11,740 bases of DNA from the NCBI GenBank assembly GCA_011503125.2, contig WWBZ02000070.1:1-11740 (forward strand), given 5' to 3'. The DNA is from Botryosphaeria dothidea. Lineage: Eukaryota; Ascomycota; Dothideomycetes; Botryosphaeriales; Botryosphaeriaceae. A model generated the notes under the pieces. It was not told where the DNA came from. It was given only the letters and a program-made list of their open reading frames with translations, and did not search any database. Below are positions 1 through 8,358 of the stretch, piece by piece (position 1 is the stretch's first letter; each line of letters starts with the position of its first letter). A program made the position numbers and the translations under genes.

Positions 1-928
1 GGGAGAACAATAGGCGCGTCTCCGCCGGTCATGCTCTCGCTATGAGACAATGAGTTTTCTGCGTGTAGATGCGACTCTATTTTGAACTGCCCATAGCTCT
101 TTATTCGTCCTTGCCACCCAACGATGAGGCCTTTTCAATGTATACTGTTTCATGCCGTCCTCAGAGACCTAGGGGTCTCTCTCGTTGGCGGTTCGAGCTT
201 GTCCGTATTACTATTCGTTGGCTCCTCGCAGACAGCCTTGGTTGTCAGAGGCTCATCGGTCTGCCCGTTTCACAATGGCACATCTTCGCCGACTGTTGCT
301 GACTGCAGGGCGGTGATCTGGTCTGAGAGAGCTACCATGGCCGTTTCTGGCAGCCCGAAAACAACGAATCTCAATTCGACGAATCTCTATTTGACGATTA
401 GAATGTTTTCATGTTTCGCAGTATAATATCACGCTGTGCATCAACGCGTACGTTGCGAGATCGGATGTCGAGTGTGAATTCACGCATTTTCGCGGCGGTT
501 CAGTAGAATCTACATCCAGATGAATTCGGTGGGTTGGTCTTGAATTTTCAAACAGCGCTAGGCAATGCAGTAATTTCCCCGGGATTGAATTCACAGCCTC
601 GTCACCCTCAACGCCTCGCCTACCTTATCATAGCATCTACCGGCACTTGGCAGCGATTCTAATGCCTCTGAATTACCAAGCATATTTTGTTCACGCAGTG
701 TCGCGAGAGAAGCGTAGAGCAATAATTACATTAAGACGTACATCATCAACACGATACCATATACATGCCAAAATTGCACCCTAGAGGATGGCCGTTGCAC
801 CTTGAATTTGCCGTATCTCAAGGCCTGAGCGACCGCGGCCACTCGCACATGTAATGTACATACACTCGCAACCTCGACTGCCTATGCTCGATCGCTCAAC
901 GACCACGCCCACCCCGGGGTATCTGCAT
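1..928. other. Intergenic/3' flank without a recognisable gene
   Basis: This stretch lies downstream of the minus-strand DHA1 transporter stop codon and appears less GC-rich than the rest of the window. The longest open frame here (124-426, plus, about 100 codons) has no recognisable motif and low-complexity, chance-like composition. I see no tRNA-like fold or transposon terminal repeat. The only local structure noted is a short 15-bp tandem repeat at 364-393. The 3' UTR of the transporter presumably occupies part of 700-928. Confidence 0.5.
364..393. repeat. Imperfect 15-bp tandem repeat, two full copies plus a partial third
   Basis: Two adjacent 15-nt units at 364-378 and 379-393 share ACGAATCTC and end in TTCG or TTTG; a partial third copy (ACGATTA) follows at 394-400. 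It is short and imperfect, in non-coding DNA, and may be simple replication slippage. Confidence 0.5.
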
Positions 929-2748
929 CTACTCGTCGGCGTGTGTGCTCAGGTGCAGCTGCTCGAGGACCTTGGCTCGGGCCCAGTAGCTGCGGTAACG
1001 CTTGCCGTAGATGAAGACCAGCGGGTGGTCAAGATGAGCATGGTTGTGATGAGCGACAGCACATAGAAGACCTGGCCAACGCCTACTGCTGCGGTCCAGT
1101 CGTTGACAAAGTAGCTGAAGCTGTAGAAGACGAAGGCCTTGAATGCTGCGCTCAGCACAAACACTTCAGACGACATCTCGCGGTAGGCGTCGACGCCGTA
1201 GGCTGCGGTGGAAGTGGCTGCCACAATGACGCCTATGACGTCGATTCCATGTGCGGCGGCAGTTGCCCAGTAGCTGACGCCGTTCTGCGCGAGGTATCCG
1301 AACATGATGGCGCCGACGGGCATCAGGAAGGCGCCGATCATGCTTAGCAGCCGGTATTCGGGCTCATAGACGCCACCGTTTTTTCCTACATGCCCAGCGG
1401 ACGAGAGGGTCGCCGATGGCTGCCATGAGCGCCGCGGACAGCAGCCCGCCGACAAACGGGCCCATGGACAGAAACCCACTCCGGACGGACTGAGCAGGTA
1501 CGGCGGTGCCGAGAAGACCTGCGGCAGGATGATGGACTGGACCACGACCAGAGCCACGGCACCGCCGCTGACAATGACCGACCACAGCACGGGAAGATTG
1601 ATGCAGATGGCGAACGGTGTTAGGAGCAGCTGGAAGAAGTTGTCGTCCGAGTAAGTGCCTGTGAAAATGGCCATCTGCTGCCAGAACGTCTTCTTGCGCG
1701 GTGGCACCGTCGATCCCAGCTCGATGGTCTCCATGACGCTGCCGTCCTTGTCGATCATGGTCACCTCACCCGCCGCCTCGTGCTTCTCTCTGTGTACTGC
1801 GTCTCCGGAACGAAGAAAAACAGGAGCACCAGCTCGACGCCGGTGAATGGAATCTGTTCCTGTCAGCCCTAGCCTCGGTCTGTTGGGCAGCTCACTCACC
1901 AGCAGGTAGAAGAGCCACTCCCATCCCAGTTCCGCCGTGATGGGTCCTGCGATGACTGCTGTGAAGTTTGACGTGGCCCCGAGGAGGAACTGCATGAGTG
2001 CCATGTAAAACCCTCGCTCATGGACGAAATACAGGTCTCCGATCATCGAGATAGCCACACTTTCGAATGCTGCGACGCTGCCACCTTGGACAATGCGGCT
2101 TATGAGAAGGCCATCGAAGCTTGTCCAGATTGCACCCATGGCCGAGCCACCGAATCCAAAGACAGCTGAGATGAGCAGCACCGGCCGCTTGCCCCATTTC
2201 CTCGAGACTGCCGAGACCAACGGGAGCGAGCATCCAACGACAAGAGATTCTGTTCGGCTTGTGAGATAGGCGCCCATGAAGGTTCACGGAGGGTTGTCCT
2301 TACGATATCCAGTGGCCAGAGCCACGTCTGTGAGTGGCCGCTTGAACTCCTCGGCGATGATGACAAGGCCGGGCGCGAGCATTGGCGCTGCATCGTGTTA
2401 GCGTGCTCTCCTTTTACCCAGGACGTTGACGCCGTACCAATGACTGCAGAAAAGATGATGACACCAAAAGCAACGATCGTGGTCATGCTCATCTTCTTCG
2501 CCGGCGAGAAGTTGAGCGGGTCATTTGGGTCATCGGATCTGTCGGGTTGTCAGCCTTTCTCGCGACCAAGAAAGAGCCTGCTCACGGCTGGGGGACGAGC
2601 ACGGTATTTGCGTGCTTGCCGTGCCGTATTTGATATTCGAATCCTTCTTCTCCTCGGGGGCCTTTCCACTGCTGCTGTCAAGGAACGCCGTGCCGGGCAC
2701 CTCCAGCTGTCCAAGATGCCGGTCTTCCAAGATGTTCAGGAACCCCAT
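929..2748 (-). CDS. DHA1-type MFS transporter (drug/polyamine H+ antiporter-like), frame broken by single-base indels
   Basis: Twelve-helix-type MFS transporter; the family exports drugs, toxins or polyamines in exchange for protons, probably at the plasma membrane. Substrate is unknown. The start at 2748 gives MGFLNILEDRHL, a typical N-terminus of fungal DHA1 proteins, followed by the PSDDPNDPLN motif before the first helix. Other family marks are WYGVNVL in helix 1, SRKWGKRP (the loop 2-3 signature), YEPEYRL in the middle loop, and YGVDAYREMS and SYFVN near the C-terminus. Suggested exons are 2748-2586, 2538-2418, 2387-2304, 2249-1900 and 1853-929. Introns are 47, about 30, 54 and 46 nt; the 30-nt one is unusually short. 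Reading through needs six single-base corrections near 2620, 2438, 1792, 1471, 1379-1384 (one extra base in a run of six A on the coding strand) and 1021. With these the product is 548 residues, normal for the family. The last codons are read in the corrected frame to a TAG at 931-929. The gene is divergent from the MCT gene. Confidence 0.85.
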
Positions 2749-4278
2749 GTTGCGTGAAGATTAAAGAAAAGTCTGATTAAGGATGGGACGATTTGTGCAG
2801 TTACGGGTCCCGCCCATAGACTGGAAAACAAATCTTTGGAGAAGTGCAAAGAAGGTGTGGACAGTGAAGACTGAGGACGGGCGAATGCGCGGAATAGTAT
2901 TAGTACTTTCGGCCCCACAGCCTTGGACAGCTCCCTCTTTGACACGCTTCGAGGAGGCCAAACGTTGTTAGCCTCCGTTATGCCGGCCTGACTTGTAGGC
3001 GCTGCAGACAACGTGTTGACACGGACGTTGTTGCGACCCCATACCTGCGCCAACATGGGTCACGGCTGTTGGCGATCACGACGCGGCCGGGATCAGCGCT
3101 CAGGATAGTTGCAGCACCCTCGGCCCCACAGACGTTGCGATTCCTATTCGAGACGCGCAGTCGACATCAAACCTCTTGGCCTCCATGCAGGTCCAGGTTT
3201 AGCAGGCTGGATGAATGGGCTGATACGGCGGCTGTTGCGGCGGCCAGCACAGACCGCTTGTTCCGGCTCCTATTTCTCAGCCGAGAATGGATGCGCAGCC
3301 CTACGAAAACCTCAACACCACGGAATTGCCTATCTTCCTGCTGACGAATGTCTTGTGGGTGGAGCTTTAGCTTTGGGATCCATCGCAGCGCCCTTGGCCC
3401 CCGGCGCATCCCACACAGCCGTTGTGCAGAGAGGCCATTCCAGCTCCTCGCCTGAAACAGCTTTTGGAGGTCCAAGATGGACCCAATTGGTCTTCTGCAG
3501 AAGTGGTGATGGTGGGCGTGGTTGGCTGCCGAGCGAGCCAAAGATGACGTGGCCGGTGGGATGGCGAGACCTGTGCCGAAGCACTCCATCTGCGTCGACA
3601 GTCGACCGTGTGCAATTGTAAGCGCAGGCTGGGGGTTGGAACGCGGCAGTTGATCGCCCCATGCGTTACCAACCGTCACACCTTTGTAGCCGCCGTGATA
3701 TAAGCAAGGTTCGCTCGCGCGGCCAGATTCCGCTCCAGTCGCTGTCGAACTTTGCGTCTGTCCACGACCGATCCGGAAGCGATGACATTCACGATTCTTT
3801 GGTTCCTGCCACGCGCACCAAACAATCTTATGCTGGAAGGAGGCCCTCGCTGTCCGCACCCGTTTGCTCTGTCAAATAAAACACCCAGCCACTTCCGAAT
3901 CGGTAGCCCTCTGGATCCCTCTGATGAAGAGTACTCCAGACGTCTCAAACCCATTCAGGCGTACCGCGTTCACACCCCAGCTCACTAGCTATCATCGACA
4001 CTCACGCCACATTGAAGGCACATACTTGACCTCAGAATATCCTCTGATGCACGACTTCAATGTTCCAGGTCGGTTCTCCTGGTCTACCTATTTGTATCAC
4101 CGATCGACGCCCCATGTAACCAGAGATGCATCGGCTACAACCTTCGACATGGCCCGTACCACCCCGGCTACTTTGTGAGCAACAGATTCACCTATAAATC
4201 TCGACGAATCCGGCGGTTCCGGTCATCTCCTCTCTGTCGTCCATTTCAATCGGAGACCGCACTGCCCAGCTGTTTGAG

Positions 4279-4338
4279 GTGAGAATCCAAGACTTCATAC
4301 TGCGATCCTTACGACGCTGATGGTTGTTCGCGCTACAG
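4279..4338 (+). other. Intron-like segment (60 nt)
   Basis: Donor GTGAGA, internal GCTGATG as a possible branch site, and acceptor CTACAG lie at the spacing used by the verified introns of the neighbouring genes. The flanking sequence gives no recognisable exon. It could belong to a 5' UTR, a decayed gene, or be chance. Confidence 0.3.
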
Positions 4339-4540
4339 GGATGGGTTCCAACACTCACGGCCTGAGCCTGACTGATCTTCGCTCCGCGGACTCCGTCGTC
4401 CCGTGAATTCATTGTTGCTGACCAAGGCCATAATTCCGCGCCGGCTCAGGCGAGCGCTGCATGAACAGTTTTTCGGGCGTTGGGATTTTGGCAATACGTG
4501 ACCGCGGAATTGGTCCGGAACCAACATGTGCCACTACAGT

Positions 4541-4598
4541 GTGAGTATTCTGCCCGGAGAATGTTCATGCCGAATGAACCAGCTGACTTGCCGTGCAG
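4541..4598 (+). other. Canonical intron-like segment (58 nt)
   Basis: Donor GTGAGT, branch-like AGCTGACTT 15-20 nt from the end, and acceptor GTGCAG form a textbook filamentous-fungal intron. Splicing here would join a short open frame (NMCHYS) to PANGLTLEAAGFLG before a stop, which I cannot assign to a family; a TGA lies upstream in the same frame. It could be a 5' UTR intron of the MCT gene or an exon junction of an undetected gene. Confidence 0.35.
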
Positions 4599-5129
4599 CC
4601 TGCTAATGGCCTGACGCTGGAGGCTGCCGGGTTTCTGGGTAGATGTATGGTGTGGTGACAAGACGAAGGAGACTGAAGGACGCCTGCCAAAAAAGGTAAT
4701 ACGTTTCGCTCATTGGCTCGACGTCAGCACCCGCTAGCCTGAAATCCAGGAATCTCACGCACCGTCTCCTGGGATAATCAACATGCTCTTTTCCTCCTGC
4801 TACCGAATCTCTACCTCTTGGTTTCTCTGAGAGTGCGTAGCTTACAGCCGGACAGATCCCCCTCATAAACACACAACAAGCCGCGAAAGCGTTGAGGCCT
4901 TGGAAGAGAAGGGAGACGGCAGGAGTTGTGTGTGTCCTTCGCAGATCTCAACCGTTCGCACGCGATTGTTCGCTTGTTGCCACGCAAGATCGACCTCGGA
5001 GAGCAAGCTCGGTGCATCTTCGTACGGCATCGGTGAGTCATATGCCGTGAGCAATGGATGGAAGCAAAGATGCACAGAGTGGACGTATGAGAAGGGCGGA
5101 CACTGGCGCTAAGGGCAGGTGGATGCACG

Positions 5130-5146
5130 TCTGAACCTGGTTCAGA
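5130..5146. promoter_or_regulatory. Perfect 17-bp palindrome upstream of the MCT-like gene
   Basis: TCTGAACC and GGTTCAGA are exact inverted arms around a single T, about 270 bp before the MCT start codon. Symmetric sites like this are bound by dimeric transcription factors, but the binding protein is unknown and the function is inferred from symmetry and position only. Confidence 0.3.
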
Positions 5147-5255
5147 GGCCGATTTCCGATTGTGCATCGGCAACCCAAGCCGATGTCGCGCGCCCTCTGC
5201 CCATCGTTCTCGAGACCGCTCACTATCAGTCCCACCGCCGGTCGCTCCAGTTTCT

Positions 5256-5345
5256 CCTTTTAAAAAACGCTTCGTCTCCACACCCTGCCCAGCCCCTGCT
5301 GCCTCCAGACCTGTTCTATTCTGGCTTGCTGTGACCTCTTTTCTA
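5256..5345 (+). promoter_or_regulatory. Putative core promoter/5' UTR of the MCT-like gene
   Basis: A TATA-like run (CTTTTAAAAAAC) at about 5257-5268 is preceded by a CT-rich stretch (5236-5260) and followed by pyrimidine-rich, C-rich DNA to about 5345, roughly 75-150 bp before the start codon. Pyrimidine-rich tracts near the transcription start are common in filamentous fungi. No transcription start can be fixed from sequence. Confidence 0.35.
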
Positions 5346-5417
5346 CCCGATAAGCATTTGGAGCTCCTGGTCCAGCAGATTCGCTCGACCGCGCATTGCA
5401 ACACTCGTCTTTGAATC

Positions 5418-7096
5418 ATGGATATTGTTCCTGTGGCAGAGCCCGGCCCGGCCCGGGAGATTCTCGAAGAAGAGGAAAAGGACGGCATCGAGCCAGTGCG
5501 GACCGTCAAGACGCAATCTTTGGAACTCCGACGCTCGGCTTCGCGCCCCACAAACGCGCTGCAGCGCTTCATCACCCCGTCTACTTTTCGAGACGAACCT
5601 CCGCCAGACGGAGGCCTGAAAGCCTGGTTGCAGGTATGCATGTTCGGACAGGCTCCGTGAAATTCCACTTTGTTTACCTAGAGAACAGCTCTCACGCAAG
5701 TACTGACAAATCAAGGTTGTCGCTGGACACCTCACGTTAATCTGCGTTTGGGGTTACCTGAATTCATGGGGCCTGTTCCAAGCCTACTATGTTTCTGAAT
5801 ACAACCTACCTGCTTCGACTGTATCGTGGGTGGTCTCGATCCAAATCTTCATGATCAACCTGCTTGCAAGCTTTTCCGGCCGCCTCTTCGATGCCGGCTA
5901 CTACCGCCCCACCGTTCTTTGTGGCATGATACTTGAGGTTTTTGCTATAATGATGACATCCGTCTGTAAGCGATTTTGGCAGGTCTTCTTGGCTCAAGGA
6001 GTCTGCAGTGGGCTTGGATGGGCTTAGTATGGTCAGTACTAGATGGATCCGTAAAGATGAAAAAGCTCACTGTTGAAAGGTGCCCTACTGTGAGCCTGAT
6101 CTCGACCTACTTTGTGAAACGTCGTTCCGTGGCTCTCGCTTTCGTGCTGTCGGGGTCCAGCGTAGGCGGGGTTGTATTCCCCGTCATTTTTCAACAGCTG
6201 ATGCCACACCTGGGCTTTGGCTGGACAGTCCGAGTCATGGGCTTCATCGTGCTGGCCCTATATGCTGTCGTACTTTCTCTCGCGCGGACCAGGATCAACC
6301 CAAGGGCTTCTGGTCCATTCTTGGACCTGCAATCCTTCAAAGAGCTCTGTAAGTAAAGCCAGCAAAGAGAAACATACACACAGGCTGACTGTTTTTTTCA
6401 GCTTATTCTCTGTTTACCGTGGGAACCTTCCTGATGCTCTGGAGCGTTTACAACGCGTTCTTCTATGTAGGTCGGATACTGAATTATTGACTCATATTCT
6501 AATGAGCATTATAGGTAAACTCGTACGCGCACGACGTCATTCACGTTCCTTCCTCCAACTCCTTGACTTTGTTGTACCTCATGAACGGTGTCTCGGTGGC
6601 TGGTCGTATACTTCCGGGCTTTTCGCGGATCGATTCTTCGGACCGTTGAACACGTTCATATTCCTTACCGCCATCGCAGGAATCGTCATGTTTTGCTGGA
6701 CTGCAGTCGACAGTCTATCCGCATTGATGATCTGGGCTGCCTCTACGGCTTCTTTGGATCCGGATTACAGGGACTTTTCGGCGCCGCTTTAGCAGGGTTG
6801 ACCACAGACCTGCAGAAGATGGGAGTGAGAATTGGCATGGTGTTGAGCATTGGCAGCGTCGCAGCTCTAACTGGAAGTCCGCTCGCTGGTGCGTTGATCG
6901 AGTACGACCACGGAATTATCGGAGCATGCAGATTTTTGGAGGAAGCTGCCTTGTTGGGGCTGCGCTTGTCAACACATTGGCGCACTTGCTGGCACGGGCT
7001 GGCTGCGGAGGCGTGGCGAGCCTCGGGATTCCTGTGTGGATGACGAAAGCACTCGTCAAGAAACGAAAAATTGAAAGGCATGTTTTCAAGAAGTAG
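5418..7096 (+). CDS. Monocarboxylate-transporter-like MFS permease (fungal MCT family), frame broken by single-base indels
   Basis: Fungal member of the monocarboxylate porter family of MFS proteins (TC 2.A.1.13). The substrate cannot be told; it is probably an organic acid or small metabolite carried across a membrane. A cytosolic N-terminus of about 65 residues rich in E, R and K leads to the family motif PPPDGGLKAWLQ and helix 1 (VVAGHLTLICVWGYLNSWGL). Later hallmarks are STYFVKRRSVALAF after helix 4, GRILPGF in the second half, and the conserved PLAGALI / NYRSMQIFGG end. Exons are 5418-5633, 5716-6031, 6080-6348, 6402-6466 and 6515-7096. The introns (82, 48, 53 and 48 nt) all have GT...AG ends and branch-like CTGAC, CTCAC or CTAAT. 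Four single missing bases must be assumed near 6018, 6620, 6735 and 6914; the result is exactly 484 codons including the TAG at 7094. The tail is basic (KKRKIERHVFKK). Confidence 0.87.
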
Positions 7097-8358
7097 GGGG
7101 TTGTCGGAAAGGATGAAGAGCTGATCCAAAAATTGATATTACGAAGTTACGCTCGAGGCTATGGGACGGCAATAGAAGCATTTAGAAAGGCTAAACAAAA
7201 GCACTCACCAGCCTGCGCCAGGGAGAGGCATCTGATTAATACATAATGAATGCAGAATAAGCTGGAGATAACCTACAGACCTCACGAATGCAATATGTTT
7301 TGCTATCTGTACGCGCCGGCCACCACTTGCACGCCAGCCTCGAGCCGGCAGGAATAGAATGCCAATTGGTGCTGGAGCGCGAACCCGCTGGGAAACTCGT
7401 CCGCCGACCGCGATCGGGACAGCGATTTTTGCTCCGGCCGAAACGGCCATGGGTGTCAGGCCGGCGCCAAGCGACAGTCGTCACCAGGTTCCTAATGCGG
7501 GGAATCTTGTCTGGCGCTCCATCAGTAAATAGTGCTGAGGTTCTTGGACAACACCAGCCTCCCGCCCTGCACGCCTCCCAGACAGTGCTGACACACTGCA
7601 TAACCGTACCTGTCGATCACTGCTACCCGCCAGCCCGCATCACCTGTTTCGAGCGGGAAAAGCTTGGTATGCACCGCTGAAACGCCATCAAGCAGGAACA
7701 GCCTTGCAACACCTGAACTGCTCCCCGAACCGCCTCCTCTACTTCGACCGCACCCCTCACGCATCCATCACCGTCTTGGGCCATGCCGTAACCGCATGCG
7801 GAGCCTTCTGGGGGCTCTCGTGCAAGCTGCACATCCCGCGCATCAATCCAAAACGTTATCGCCGTATCACAGCCTGAGGCCAAGCTCTGCCGCATACTTT
7901 AGCCCATGCTATTGTATCCACGACCAGAGCAGCACAGGATGCATGACGGTGATGCAACCGATTGATTGATCGATCAACTAGACTACCTCAGGCCCCTCTC
8001 TACCCTTGCCAGCAGTCAGTCGCCTTCCGAGGCATGTGCTCTTCCTCAGAACCATCGTCGCTTGAAAACAGTTTCGTGGATATCGCCATCCCTTTCTCCT
8101 GTAACGCCGTTACCGCCCTTTTTGTTACCCAAATGTGCATGCTATAGACCAGCAGGAAAACTATGGCCGTGCCGTACGAGAAGCCGGGACTTCTGGGCGA
8201 GCACTTTACACGAGTCCCTCCGGAGAAATGCCGCAATAATGCATGGTCGATAATGCCCAAGACTGTGCGAAGCCTCTGACCCTGACCGCTTCCTGAGACG
8301 ATGGTGACTCGCCGCAGCAACTGTGGCGAAATTCGACCTTCTTAACAGGGCCAACTCT
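7097..8358. other. 1.26 kb convergent intergenic region without a recognised gene
   Basis: The MCT-like gene (plus) and SF3a60 gene (minus) both end into this stretch, so it should contain two 3' UTRs and terminators. Open frames on both strands (for example 7288-7680 plus and 7522-7895 minus) have no motif I recognise. One minus-strand frame, 8320-8000, encodes a possible single membrane helix and is discussed as a finding. A 12-bp palindrome lies at 7966-7977. On the minus strand an acceptor-like TTAATCAG ending at 7234 and a donor-like GTGAGT starting at 7210 bracket 23 nt, but no exon context supports them. Confidence 0.45.
7966..7977. repeat. 12-bp perfect palindrome TTGATCGATCAA
   Basis: A self-complementary 12-mer embedded in a short GATT/GATC-rich run, between the convergent MCT and SF3a60 genes. 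Function unknown; a hairpin or a dimeric protein site are both possible, and chance occurrence is plausible. Confidence 0.4.

Larger units (their letters stand above)
2749..5417. other. 2.7 kb divergent upstream region between two transporter genes
   Basis: This region must hold the promoters of both flanking genes, but it is long for a fungal intergenic region. Open frames such as 3167-3859 (minus, 230 codons) and 3864-4178 (plus) show no domain I recognise. A minus-strand stretch at about 3140-2967 has faint Rossmann-like wording split over two frames. Two canonical intron-like segments lie on the plus strand at 4279-4338 and 4541-4598. A perfect 17-bp palindrome lies at 5130-5146, and a TATA-like run plus pyrimidine-rich DNA precedes the MCT start. 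Because frame breaks are common in this sequence, a frameshifted or decayed gene could be hidden here. No confident gene model is possible. Confidence 0.5.

Noticed and set aside
187..205. tRNA B-box-like GGTTCGAG
   Set aside because: No matching A-box or cloverleaf stems can be found around it; the B-box match is also incomplete.
3167..3859. 230-codon open frame on the minus strand
   Set aside because: No recognisable motif, R/S/H-rich composition typical of non-coding GC-rich DNA, and similar-length frames on the other strand. Kept only as part of the unexplained 2.7 kb region.
4811..5668. 285-codon open frame on the minus strand
   Set aside because: It overlaps exon 1 of the MCT gene antisense and runs through the promoter; composition is S/R-rich and no domain is visible. 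It is most likely a shadow frame in GC-rich DNA.
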